NCBI GenBank assembly: GCA_017527495.1
Contig: JAFXPY010000040.1
Coordinates: 1-55,211, forward strand
Length of the DNA: 55,211 nt
Direction of reading: 5' to 3'
From: Paludibacteraceae bacterium
GTDB lineage: Bacteria; Bacteroidota; Bacteroidia; Bacteroidales; Paludibacteraceae
Made by a program: the position numbers and the translations under genes. Within the stretch, counting starts at the first letter, position 1; each line of letters starts with the position of its first letter. Below are positions 36,156 to 45,069 of this stretch, in pieces. The notes beneath the pieces are model-generated. The model searched no databases, was not told where the DNA came from, and worked only from the letters and a program-made list of their open reading frames with translations.

Positions 36156-37013
36156 TTATTTTGTTTGTAATTTATTGATGCATCTTGCTAATGCTTCGTA
36201 CCAATGCGGCACGCTGACGCCATACGTTTCTTTGATTTTCGATTTGTCGAAAACACTATAATGCGGCCGTTCTGTCGGCGTTGGATATTGTTCGGAACGA
36301 ATCGGCTGAACATCACATTCCACTCCGGCAAGCTGATGAATTGCTTTTGTAAAGTCGTACCACGAGCACACACCTTCGTTACCAAAATGATACACCCCCG
36401 GCACAAAAGTTTCTGCATTGACAATGGTCATTATTGCCGCAGCAAGATCGGCAGCATAGGTTGGATTGCCTACTTGGTCGAACACCACATTGAGTTTGTC
36501 GCGCTCGTTGCCAAGGCGTATCATTGTCTTTACAAAGTTGTTGCCAAATTCAGAATAGAGCCATGCCGTACGAATTATCACCGACTGTGCACATGCTTGT
36601 TGGAGAAGCTGTTCGCCTTCGAGTTTGGTGCGTCCATAGGCGGACACAGGATTAGGAGTGTCTGTTTCTTTATATGGTAAAAAGGCCTTACCGTCAAACA
36701 CATAATCAGTAGATATATGTACTATTTTGGCTCCGATTTCTGTTGCCACTTCTCCAAGATTAAGCACAGCAAGAGCATTGATTAGTCGAGCCATTGGTTC
36801 GTCAGTCTCTGCACGGTCAACAGCTGTATATGCTGCGCAATTCACAATCATCTCGACACAACGTTCTTGTGCATATTCAAGCACTGCTGTCTTGTTGGTG
36901 ATGTCGAGTTCGTCAATATCCGTAAAATAAAATGTATGTTGAGTATTGGAAGGTGCCAAGAGGCGCATTTCATTACCCAACTGTCCATTTGATCCTGTAA
37001 CTAATATATTCAT
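36156..37013 (-). CDS. rfbD: dTDP-4-dehydrorhamnose reductase
   Basis: A 285-residue short-chain dehydrogenase. NAD(P) loop GSNGQLGNEM (residues 7-16), VNCAAYTAVDRAE, STDYVFDGKAF, and the catalytic Tyr/Lys in YGRTKLEGE. It makes dTDP-L-rhamnose in the last step. It follows rfbC by one base. The earlier genes rfbA and rfbB are not in the window. Confidence 0.93.
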   Translation of the reverse strand: MNILVTGSNGQLGNEMRLLAPSNTQHTFYFTDIDELDITNKTAVLEYAQERCVEMIVNCAAYTAVDRAETDEPMARLINALAVLNLGEVATEIGAKIVHISTDYVFDGKAFLPYKETDTPNPVSAYGRTKLEGEQLLQQACAQSVIIRTAWLYSEFGNNFVKTMIRLGNERDKLNVVFDQVGNPTYAADLAAAIMTIVNAETFVPGVYHFGNEGVCSWYDFTKAIHQLAGVECDVQPIRSEQYPTPTERPHYSVFDKSKIKETYGVSVPHWYEALARCINKLQTK

Positions 37014-37014
37014 A

Positions 37015-37569
37015 TTAATAAGGGAATTTTATGTTCAATTCTGAGAGTTTTTTCCGATTCAGGTCTTTTTCCGACAATATCATCTTTTCGCGAGGCACTT
37101 GCCAATCTATGCCCAAACTTTCGTCAGTTAGAAGAATACCTCCGTCTGCCTCAGGATGATAGAGTTCGTCGCATTTATAAGTAAATATGGCATGTTCAGA
37201 AAGAACAGAGAAACCATGTGCAAAACCTTTGGGGATAAAGAATTGTCGGTGATTTTCGGCTGAGAGTTCAACAGCGAAATGCTGTCCGTATGTAGGCGAG
37301 CCATCGCGCAAATCAAGGGCTACATCAAGTACTTTGCCCACTAAACAACTCACCAATTTGGCCTGTGTGTAAGGCGGCAACTGAAAATGCAACCCACGCA
37401 CCACACCATAGCATGATGCTGATTGATTGTCTTGAACAAAGTCACATTTTATGCCTGCCTGCTGATAGCGTTTTAGATTGTAGGTCTCGCAGAAAAAACC
37501 GCGTTGGTCTTTGAAAACATCAGGTTCGATGATTACTAAATCCTTTATCGGAGTTTCAATTATATTCAT
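37015..37569 (-). CDS. rfbC: dTDP-4-dehydrorhamnose 3,5-epimerase
   Basis: About 184 residues from the ATG at 37569 (MNIIETPIKDLVII). Motifs: DQRGFFCETYNLKRY, FVQDNQSASCYGVVRGLHFQ with the catalytic His, FIPKGFAHGFSVLSE. A longer frame to 37617 is rejected because the predicted promoter lies inside it. It feeds the reductase encoded next for dTDP-rhamnose, a surface polysaccharide precursor. Confidence 0.94.
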   Translation of the reverse strand: MNIIETPIKDLVIIEPDVFKDQRGFFCETYNLKRYQQAGIKCDFVQDNQSASCYGVVRGLHFQLPPYTQAKLVSCLVGKVLDVALDLRDGSPTYGQHFAVELSAENHRQFFIPKGFAHGFSVLSEHAIFTYKCDELYHPEADGGILLTDESLGIDWQVPREKMILSEKDLNRKKLSELNIKFPY

Positions 37570-37605
37570 GATTGAATGCTGATTTCTTGTTTTTATTTCC
37601 GTTTG

Positions 37606-37636
37606 CAAAGGTAACATTTTTTTTCGTTATAACAAA
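37606..37636 (-). promoter_or_regulatory. Promoter of rfbC-rfbD
   Basis: Minus strand: TACCTTTG at 37613-37606 and TTTG at 37636-37633, 19 bases apart. It diverges from the murC promoter. Confidence 0.7.
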
Positions 37637-37662
37637 ATAGCGTTAAAAATTGTAAGAAAAAA

Positions 37663-37694
37663 TTTGGTAAAATTGCAGAAAAATTGTAATTTTG
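37663..37694 (+). promoter_or_regulatory. Promoter of murC-ftsQ-ftsA-ftsZ
   Basis: TTTG at 37663-37666 and TAATTTTG at 37687-37694, 20 bases apart. The leader to the murC ATG is about 110 bases and shows no clear hairpin or riboswitch. Confidence 0.72.
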
Positions 37695-37810
37695 CAATGT
37701 TGGAAATTAGACTTTATGCGGAAGTATCTAAAATTATTGCTTTTAGGCTTAACTTTATAAATTTGACACTTTTACGCATTTATATATTCCTTTTGTAAAA
37801 TCAGTTTTTT

Positions 37811-39199
37811 ATGGCATACAAAACTTTTCAGTACAATAATTATTATTTCATAGGCATAGGCGGTATAGGCATGAGTGCTTTAGCTCGTTATTTCAAATCG
37901 CGTGGTTATTTTGTTGCCGGCTATGATCGTACTCCTTCCGACCTGACTGCCGATCTTGAGCGTGACGGCATAATTGTGGAGTATAACGATGTTGCATCAT
38001 CTATTCCCGAAAAATGTCAGTCGCCTTCAAACACATTAGTGATTCGCACCCCTGCTGTACCCGAGTCATCAACTATATATCAGTATTTTTTGAATGGCAA
38101 CTTCAAAGTATGCAAGCGAGCAGAGGTATTAGGCGATTTGAGCCGTATGGGCAATTCACTTTGTGTGGCAGGTACGCATGGCAAGACTTCAACAAGTACC
38201 ATACTCACTCACCTACTCAATCAATCAGAGATAGGCTGTAATGCTTTCCTTGGCGGAATCAGCAAAAACTATAAGACCAACTTGATGATCAATCCTAACT
38301 CCAACTATATCGTTGTTGAAGCCGACGAGTACGACCATTCGTTTTTGCAGCTCAGTCCGTATTTGGCCATCATAACATCTATTGACCCTGACCATTTAGA
38401 TGTTTATGGAAGCAAAGAGGGTTTCTTCAAAGGATTTTTTGATTTCATGTCGTTGGTCAAGCCGGGCGGAAGCATTATTATTCATAACGGATTGCCTCTG
38501 AGCGACAATCTTGCCAAAGACGTGCGCGTTTATAGATACGGAATAGGGGAACAAGGCAATGACTTCTATGCTGAAAACATTACTATCAACAATGGTCAGA
38601 TACATTTCGATTTTTTCACTCCGACTGAAAGCATCCACAATCTGCAATTAGGTGCTCCGACGGTAGTAAATATTGAAAACAGCGTTGCCGCCATGGCTGC
38701 AGCATGGCTTAATGGTGTAACCACAGGCGAGCTCCGTTTCGGATTGAGTTCCTACTCCGGAGTGAATCGACGCTTTGAAACATGCTATTCTGATTCCGAC
38801 ATCACATATATTGATGATTACGCTCACCACCCATCAGAGATTGCCGCAACAATAAATAGTGTGCGCCAGTTATATAAAGACAAATCTATTGTCGGCATAT
38901 TCCAACCACATCTCTATTCCCGTACTCGCGATTTTGCAGATGGCTTTGCCCGTGAATTGTCAAAACTTGACGAGGCTATTCTCTTGCCGATATACCCTGC
39001 TCGAGAGGAACCTATTGAGGGAATAAGCTCAAACACCATTTACGAGAAACTGACTTGCACTAAAAAATCCTTAATCGGGAAAGACGAAGTATTACCTTTT
39101 GTTGAGGGATTGCACAATTGTGTTCTTCTCACTCTTGGTGCCGGTGATATCGACCGTTTTGTAAAGAAAATAACTAAAACACTACAAAGCAGAAAATAA
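37811..39199 (+). CDS. murC: UDP-N-acetylmuramate--L-alanine ligase
   Basis: A 462-residue Mur ligase. GIGGIGMSALA near residue 16 binds UDP-MurNAc; ATP loop AGTHGKTSTST near 119; VVEADEYDHSF; YIDDYAHHPSEI; and IFQPHLYSRTRDF. It adds the first residue, L-Ala, to the peptidoglycan stem. Length is standard. It is first in a short division/cell-wall cluster with its own promoter, and begins 2 bases before the ftsQ gene ends the gap. Confidence 0.95.
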   Translation: MAYKTFQYNNYYFIGIGGIGMSALARYFKSRGYFVAGYDRTPSDLTADLERDGIIVEYNDVASSIPEKCQSPSNTLVIRTPAVPESSTIYQYFLNGNFKVCKRAEVLGDLSRMGNSLCVAGTHGKTSTSTILTHLLNQSEIGCNAFLGGISKNYKTNLMINPNSNYIVVEADEYDHSFLQLSPYLAIITSIDPDHLDVYGSKEGFFKGFFDFMSLVKPGGSIIIHNGLPLSDNLAKDVRVYRYGIGEQGNDFYAENITINNGQIHFDFFTPTESIHNLQLGAPTVVNIENSVAAMAAAWLNGVTTGELRFGLSSYSGVNRRFETCYSDSDITYIDDYAHHPSEIAATINSVRQLYKDKSIVGIFQPHLYSRTRDFADGFARELSKLDEAILLPIYPAREEPIEGISSNTIYEKLTCTKKSLIGKDEVLPFVEGLHNCVLLTLGAGDIDRFVKKITKTLQSRK

Positions 39200-39201
39200 A
39201 C

Positions 39202-39933
39202 ATGAGCAGTACTGCTTCAAAAATATTATCATCGATTGGCCTTTGCCTTTTAGCTATATATATATGTTGGGCTATGATGATGCCTGACAGCCGCTATTCA
39301 AACACATGTGGAGAGGTACGCGTATATCTAACCGACAGCGTGTCACGGCAATTTGTGCGCACAAACGAAATTCTTTCCATGATGCGTCAAAACGACCTTA
39401 TGCCCAACGGCATACAAGTGAACAAACTCAACACTGAGGCTATAGAAAAACTTATTGCAAGCCATAACCTACTTAGAAAGGTGGTTTGCTTCACGAGCCC
39501 CAATGGCGACATCATTTTGAAATTGAGCCAACGCATTCCAAAATATAGAGTCATTGGCGAAAATGGAGATTATTTTGTTGATATCGAACGCTTCCCGATG
39601 AAAGTAACAACACGCACGGCATCGTATGTACCTATTGTTACGGGCAACATAAGTCAAGAATTAGCAACAGGCGAAATGTTTGATTTTGTTTCCTATATTG
39701 AAGATGATTCTTTTTGGAGCGTACAAATTGAACAAATCATTGTTAACAACAAAGTAGTCAAGCTCATTCCTCGTGTTGGAGCACACACGATTATCATGGG
39801 CGGTCTTGACAACTATGAACGCAAGTTGGCAAAATTAGAAAAATTATATACTGACGGTTTTAGCGAGCAATTAGGCTGGCGCGACTATAAAGAAATTGAT
39901 TTGCGATATGAAGGACAAATTGTATGCAGATAA
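39202..39933 (+). CDS. ftsQ: Cell division protein FtsQ-like
   Basis: A 243-residue single-pass membrane protein. A helix at about 10-28 (ILSSIGLCLLAIYICWAMMM) leads to a periplasmic region with POTRA-like start (VRTNEILSMMRQ) and a beta domain (VDIERFPMKVTTRTASYVPIVTG). FtsQ proteins are poorly conserved; position between murC and ftsA is the main support. It overlaps ftsA by 26 bases. Confidence 0.85.
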   Translation: MSSTASKILSSIGLCLLAIYICWAMMMPDSRYSNTCGEVRVYLTDSVSRQFVRTNEILSMMRQNDLMPNGIQVNKLNTEAIEKLIASHNLLRKVVCFTSPNGDIILKLSQRIPKYRVIGENGDYFVDIERFPMKVTTRTASYVPIVTGNISQELATGEMFDFVSYIEDDSFWSVQIEQIIVNNKVVKLIPRVGAHTIIMGGLDNYERKLAKLEKLYTDGFSEQLGWRDYKEIDLRYEGQIVCR

Positions 39934-41194
39934 AACAATTACGGTGTGGGGGTTAGACTTGGGCAGTAGCTGTGCAACCTTGATGGCAGGAGAGTTCGGT
40001 GCAGACGGTACTCTACATATTTTAGGTGTGGAACAAGAGCAGACTCGAGGCTTAGTCAGCAAAGGTTTATTGGCAAATAGCGCAGAAGCGGCAATGACAA
40101 TAGTCAGGCTGGTTAAACAGCTGAAAAACAGACTACAGCTATCTGATTTTCCACGACACATCTACATATCTATTGGTGGCAAAGGATTGCGTGTTACACA
40201 ATCTGATGTACGCCGCTCGATACCAACAAAACATGTGAGCAACAAACTCTTGCGAGAGATGGAACAAGAGTGTAAGGACAAATTGGAAAAAGCCTACCCA
40301 AACTTTGATGTCATCGAAGTTATATGGGATTCTTTTGTTCTTGACGGCGACAAAGAGGTACTTGACCCTACAGATCAAAAAGCAACCGACATCGAAGGAC
40401 AATATGAAATTTACTACGGACAAAGTCCGATACGCAGGAGATGGGAAGAGTGTGTTGCCAAACAAGATATATTCACCGTTCCGTGCTATTTCTCATGTTG
40501 CGAGGCACTACGACGCGCATTGCTTGACGACAGCGTAGTTCGCGAAGGAGCAGCTATAATAGATTTCGGAGCAGAGACGACAACATATTGCGCCTACTAC
40601 GACGGACAATTATTGGATATGACGGTAGTGCCATTTGGCAGTTACAACATAACCAAAGACATAGCTTATCAGGCAATTAAAGAATCTGATGCAGAGAAGC
40701 TCAAAAAACGCTTCACGCATCTTATTCCACAAGCGGAAAACACAACAATCAGAGTGAAGTCTGCAACCGATTTGGAAAAAACAATTTTCTACGACACAAC
40801 AACGCTAACCAATATTGCTGTTGCGCGCGAAGACGAAATAATTGAAAAAATAGTTGAAAGAATAAACGAAAACATTGGCAAGTTGCAAGACAAACCGATT
40901 TTTATCTGCGGCGGCGGAGCTCGTCAAAAAGGTATAGCCGATTTTCTGCAAGACAGAATCGACATGCGTGTACAGATTGGAAATATAGAAAATCTCAGTG
41001 CTGACACTGACGAGAAATTTTTAGCACCCGAATACGCAAGAATAATCGGTACTCTTATGTTGGGCTACGATTTTTCGAAGAACAATGCGGAACAATCGAC
41101 CATAGAAAACAAGAAACAACAAAAAACAAAAAAAGGCTTATTCAACACATTGGTTGATCTTTTCCAAGATAATGCCGATTTACAAAAAGAATAG
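39908..41194 (+). CDS. ftsA: Cell division protein FtsA
   Basis: About 428 residues in the actin-like fold: phosphate 1 loop WGLDLGSSCATLMAGE, SHS2 region with RHIYISIGGKGLRVTQS, phosphate 2 loop AAIIDFGAETTTYCAY, and adenosine motif FICGGGARQKGIADFL. The ATG at 39908 is preferred to a TTG codon at 39896. It tethers FtsZ to the membrane; a C-terminal amphipathic tail is suggested by KKGLFNTLVDLFQD. Confidence 0.92.
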   Translation: MKDKLYADKTITVWGLDLGSSCATLMAGEFGADGTLHILGVEQEQTRGLVSKGLLANSAEAAMTIVRLVKQLKNRLQLSDFPRHIYISIGGKGLRVTQSDVRRSIPTKHVSNKLLREMEQECKDKLEKAYPNFDVIEVIWDSFVLDGDKEVLDPTDQKATDIEGQYEIYYGQSPIRRRWEECVAKQDIFTVPCYFSCCEALRRALLDDSVVREGAAIIDFGAETTTYCAYYDGQLLDMTVVPFGSYNITKDIAYQAIKESDAEKLKKRFTHLIPQAENTTIRVKSATDLEKTIFYDTTTLTNIAVAREDEIIEKIVERINENIGKLQDKPIFICGGGARQKGIADFLQDRIDMRVQIGNIENLSADTDEKFLAPEYARIIGTLMLGYDFSKNNAEQSTIENKKQQKTKKGLFNTLVDLFQDNADLQKE

Positions 41195-41217
41195 AAAAGA
41201 ATAAAACAAAAATAATT

Positions 41218-42384
41218 ATGTCATTACCTGAAGAATTGCCTATCTCACTGGAGGTAGAAGATGATGTTATAATCAAAGTCATGGGCGTTGGCGGCGGAGG
41301 CTGCAACGCTGTAAATTATATGTATGAAACCGGCATCGTTGGTGTGTCGTTTCTTGTGTGCAACACTGACAAACAGAGTTTGGGAAGTGTCCATGTGCCC
41401 AAAAAATTGCAGTTAGGTCCCGGTCTTGGCGCCGGAGGACGTCCTGAAGTTTCTCAACAATATGCCGAAGAGTCAGAAGACGCTATTCGTGCAGCTCTCA
41501 ACGACGGGACAAAGATGTTGTTCATCACAGCCGGCATGGGTGGCGGAACAGGCACAGGAGCTGCTCCTGTCGTTGCCAGAATTGCAAGAGATATGGGCAT
41601 CCTGACAGTGGGTATTGTTACCATTCCTTTCCGCCTTGAAGGCAAACAAAAAATACGCAAGGCTATGGAAGGTGTCAAAAACATGGCACAAAATGTTGAC
41701 GCTCTGCTCGTAATCAACAATGAGCGCCTGACCGAAATGCATGGCGACTTAGACTTAACAGACGCACTGAGCAGAGCAGACGATGTATTGGCCAACGCAG
41801 CGCGTTCTATAGCTGAGATAATCACCGTGCCGGGATATATCAACACCGACTTTGCAGATGTCTATAACACCCTCAAAGACGGACATATCGCCATAATGAA
41901 CATCGGAATAGGAAGCGGAGAAAATCGCATCAAAGACGCTCTTGCTGATGCATGCGACTCACCACTATCTAACCATGCCGACATACACGGAGCGAGTCGA
42001 ATTTTGATACAGCTCTACTGCAAAAATGTAAAAAGCAGTGAGCTTCAACAAGTAACCGACTTTACAGACTCTATCGGCAAAGAACTTGATGTGGTGTGGG
42101 GAGTAACATTCGACCAAAGCATGTCGCCTGACGAAGTACGTGTTACACTAATCGCAACAGGCTACGACATTGACGAAACAGCCAAAGTAATTCCAAGAGA
42201 GACTAAAGACATCGAAGGCAAAATTCAAGACAACTACGAAGGCAAAAAGAAAAAAGAACAAGAGGATTTTAGGCCCAATGAAGGTGACGACACCAATGGT
42301 TCAAAAGTCTCTATTGTCGATTTAGACGATGTCGATGACGATCCGGAAAACACACCGGCGTGGCTCAGAAACAAAAAAAAGTAA
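41218..42384 (+). CDS. ftsZ: Cell division protein FtsZ
   Basis: A 388-residue tubulin-like GTPase. KVMGVGGGGCNAVNYM near residue 21; tubulin signature GMGGGTGTGAAPV near 105; T7 loop NTDFADVYNTL. The tail is acidic and flexible, ending DDDPENTPAWLRNKKK, with PAWLR-type residues as the usual binding tip. It forms the Z ring. It follows ftsA by 23 bases. Confidence 0.97.
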   Translation: MSLPEELPISLEVEDDVIIKVMGVGGGGCNAVNYMYETGIVGVSFLVCNTDKQSLGSVHVPKKLQLGPGLGAGGRPEVSQQYAEESEDAIRAALNDGTKMLFITAGMGGGTGTGAAPVVARIARDMGILTVGIVTIPFRLEGKQKIRKAMEGVKNMAQNVDALLVINNERLTEMHGDLDLTDALSRADDVLANAARSIAEIITVPGYINTDFADVYNTLKDGHIAIMNIGIGSGENRIKDALADACDSPLSNHADIHGASRILIQLYCKNVKSSELQQVTDFTDSIGKELDVVWGVTFDQSMSPDEVRVTLIATGYDIDETAKVIPRETKDIEGKIQDNYEGKKKKEQEDFRPNEGDDTNGSKVSIVDLDDVDDDPENTPAWLRNKKK

Positions 42385-42457
42385 TCTAAGGCTTACCCTA
42401 TTATCGACATATCGAGACATCGAAATAACGAAGTTTAATTATAAAAAAAACACTATT

Positions 42458-42913
42458 ATGAACTTATTTGACACAATCAGCGAAGATATCAAAAAAGCCA
42501 TGCTTGCCAAAGATAAAGTGGCACTCGAAGCATTGCGCGGTATAAAAAAAGAGTTTCTTGAGGCAAAGACAGCTCCGGGAGCAAACAATGAGCTTTCAGA
42601 CGACACCGCTCTGAAAATCATGCAAAAAATGGTGAAACAACGCAAAGAATCTGCCGACATTTTTGCCGGTGCAGGACGTCAAGAATTGGCAGATGCCGAG
42701 CTTGCACAAGTGGCTGTTATCCAACGCTATCTACCGCAACAAATGAGCGAACAAGAATTGGAAAAAGTGCTCAAAGACATGTTCGTGGAACTCGACATTA
42801 AAGGTCCGCAAGACATGGGCAAAATAATGGGACAAGCCACAAAACGTCTTGCAGGCAAAGCCGAAGGACGAGCAATATCTGCCAAAGTCAAAGAATTGCT
42901 CAATCAACTCTAA
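42458..42913 (+). CDS. GatB/YqeY-domain protein
   Basis: A 151-residue helical protein. The YqeY pattern is visible throughout: LFDTISEDIKKAMLAKDKVALEALRGIKKEF, KMVKQRKESADIFAGAGRQELADAELAQVAVIQRYLPQQMSEQEL, and MGKIMGQATKRLAGKAEGRAISAKVKELL; each is a piece of one continuous domain. The start at 42458 avoids overlap with ftsZ. The family is related to the tail of the GatB amidotransferase and may bind tRNA. In Bacteroidota it is often found after ftsZ. Confidence 0.9.
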   Translation: MNLFDTISEDIKKAMLAKDKVALEALRGIKKEFLEAKTAPGANNELSDDTALKIMQKMVKQRKESADIFAGAGRQELADAELAQVAVIQRYLPQQMSEQELEKVLKDMFVELDIKGPQDMGKIMGQATKRLAGKAEGRAISAKVKELLNQL

Positions 42914-42953
42914 AACACAACTTCTCTAATTTTACTGACTGATTTATTCAATA

Positions 42954-44387
42954 ATGAATTTTGAGGACATAAATATTGACGAATTACTTGTTAGATTCAA
43001 TAACTATTTTCACAAATCAAGCAACGAGCATTTCGACATAATCGAACTCGTTGCCCTGCTTCATCATTTCATAGTCAGGAATGACACAGAGTCAATCAAA
43101 ATGATTGTTGGAATAACCAAAATGCTCTATCCCGACACATTAGACTCAAAAAAAATGGAAATTTTGGGCTGTTTGATTGACAATAAAGTGAAACAAGCTC
43201 AGGACTTGATTAGGCAAATCGAAGTTGAAGACAACGAGATTGTAATGTTCCGCATAACTATTCTTCTGAAGCTAAACCATGTCAGCAAAGCATTAGACGA
43301 GGCTCAGAATTATCTCACAAAACACGACTTCAGTCAGAGTGCATATTGTGATTTGATTCAATGTTTCACTACTGAGGGACGTCACAAACACGCACTAAAT
43401 TTTGCAAAAGAGGGAATACAAAAATACCCCGACAGCATTGAAATTCTTTTCCAGATGGGTGTTTGCTACGATATGGCAGACAAAACCACAAAAGCTATTC
43501 AGTGCTATAAAAGAGTTATTGAAATCGATCCTTTTGAAGATAGTGCATGGTTCAACTTGGCACAATCATACTCTCGAATAGAGAAATACAACGAGGCACT
43601 TGATGCCATCAACTATGGACTTGCAATACAGCCTCATGATATACTCTCTTTGAATTTCAAGGCCGACATTCTAACCCTCTTAGACCGCCATCAGGAGGCA
43701 ATACAAACTCTGCTTGACATAATTGACGAAGGAGGGGAAAACAGCGAGATAGGCATAAAAATCGCCGCTAATTACCTTGCTGACGAAAATTTTGAAAAAG
43801 CACTCGAGTGGATTGAACGTGCGGAAAACAACACAACAAATAAAGGTCGTATCCTTCTGCAAAAATTCGACATTCTGATGATTATGGAACGCTTCGAGGA
43901 CTGCAGAAAAACACTTGACCAATGCTTTGAGGCCGGAATTCCTTTATGGATAATAATGAGCAAACAAGGAACTCTTGAGAGCTATCTCGGCAATAGTCAA
44001 AAATCACTTGAATATATGTTGAAAGCTGCCAAGCTGGAACCTAATGCACCATCCATTTGGGCTAAATGCAGCTTGGCCGCATGGGAAACGGGAGACTACA
44101 AAAAATCAAAAAAATACATCCAAAAGTGTTTTGCAATCGACCCGCTTTACGAATATGGAGAAGCTCTCTGGGCGGCCTGTAACTACAAATTAGGTCACAA
44201 CAAGCTTTTTCTTGAATCATTTGAATATTTATCGGACAACCAGTTTGAACTAACACAATTTTTAAACCTTTGTCCGGAATTTGAACCTAATATTTCACTC
44301 ATAATAGATGCAATCAAAAGTAAAAGAGATTATCACCATTTTCTTGTTTATACTGCTGGCGACGAACCTGCAAGCACAAACAATTGA
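42954..44387 (+). CDS. Tetratricopeptide-repeat protein
   Basis: A 477-residue cytoplasmic protein. Tandem TPR units run from about 90 to 420, for example ILFQMGVCYDMADKTTKAIQCYKRVIEIDP, then AWFNLAQSYSRIEKYNEALDAINYGLAIQP, and later IWAKCSLAAWETGDYKKSKKYIQKCFAIDP, each with the W/L-G-Y-A-P pattern. No signal peptide was seen. It serves probably as a scaffold. Its last 80 bases overlap the start of the DedA gene. Confidence 0.88.
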   Translation: MNFEDINIDELLVRFNNYFHKSSNEHFDIIELVALLHHFIVRNDTESIKMIVGITKMLYPDTLDSKKMEILGCLIDNKVKQAQDLIRQIEVEDNEIVMFRITILLKLNHVSKALDEAQNYLTKHDFSQSAYCDLIQCFTTEGRHKHALNFAKEGIQKYPDSIEILFQMGVCYDMADKTTKAIQCYKRVIEIDPFEDSAWFNLAQSYSRIEKYNEALDAINYGLAIQPHDILSLNFKADILTLLDRHQEAIQTLLDIIDEGGENSEIGIKIAANYLADENFEKALEWIERAENNTTNKGRILLQKFDILMIMERFEDCRKTLDQCFEAGIPLWIIMSKQGTLESYLGNSQKSLEYMLKAAKLEPNAPSIWAKCSLAAWETGDYKKSKKYIQKCFAIDPLYEYGEALWAACNYKLGHNKLFLESFEYLSDNQFELTQFLNLCPEFEPNISLIIDAIKSKRDYHHFLVYTAGDEPASTNN

Positions 44388-45069
44388 ACCGACAACAAAC
44401 GACACCACAGAAGAGAAAAAATCATTTGTAAGTGCCGTTACAGATTGGTATGCCGACAACATGGGACTCGGAAGTGTCACTCTGCTCATGACTATTGAGA
44501 GTTCATTCATCCCCTTCCCATCCGAAGTAATCATACCACCTGCCGTCTATGTGGCCGAAGAAGAAAACAGTAGCCTGAACATTACCGACTCATATTTTCT
44601 CAATGTTCTGATTATCATCTTGTTTGGAACTCTTGGAGCACTTTTGGGAGCAATAATAAATTATTTTCTCTCGATGTGGCTTGGCCGACCAATTATTTAT
44701 GCCTTTGCCGACAGCAAACTCGGACATATTCTATTGCTCAATAGCGACAAAATTAAGAAAGCAGAAGACTATTTTAATGAACATGGGCGTATTTCAACCT
44801 TTGTCGGCAGACTGATTCCTGCAATCCGGCAATTGATTTCCATCCCCGCCGGTTTGGCCCGCATGCCTTTTGGAATATTCATAGGCTACACTGCTCTCGG
44901 CGCTTTTGTCTGGAACTGCGTCTTGGCACTAATAGGCTACATTGCTCACGGGCAAAAAGACCTTATAGACGAATATAGTCATGAACTATCAATAGTAATA
45001 CTCGCTTTGTTTGGATTGGTGATTTTATGGTGGCTGCTACGCAAAGCGCTAAAACACTCTCGAAAATGA
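44308..45069 (+). CDS. DedA-family membrane protein
   Basis: A 253-residue protein. An N-terminal hydrophobic signal-like segment (EIITIFLFILLATNLQAQ) precedes the DedA domain: a re-entrant region with ESSFIPFPSEVIIPPA, then GALLGAIINYFLSMWLGRP, GRISTFVGRLIPAIRQLISIPAGLARM (the conserved G-R-x-x-P-x-R-x-x motif), and two more helices. DedA proteins act as lipid flippases or in membrane homeostasis. The start at 44308 gives an unusual 80-base overlap with the TPR gene; a later start at MGLGSVT would cut into the domain's beginning. Confidence 0.87.
   Translation: MQSKVKEIITIFLFILLATNLQAQTIEPTTNDTTEEKKSFVSAVTDWYADNMGLGSVTLLMTIESSFIPFPSEVIIPPAVYVAEEENSSLNITDSYFLNVLIIILFGTLGALLGAIINYFLSMWLGRPIIYAFADSKLGHILLLNSDKIKKAEDYFNEHGRISTFVGRLIPAIRQLISIPAGLARMPFGIFIGYTALGAFVWNCVLALIGYIAHGQKDLIDEYSHELSIVILALFGLVILWWLLRKALKHSRK

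Noticed and set aside
37697-37798. 33-codon frame in the murC leader
   Set aside because: Its ATG lies almost at the predicted transcription start, and its content is hydrophobic without clear signal. A leader peptide cannot be shown.
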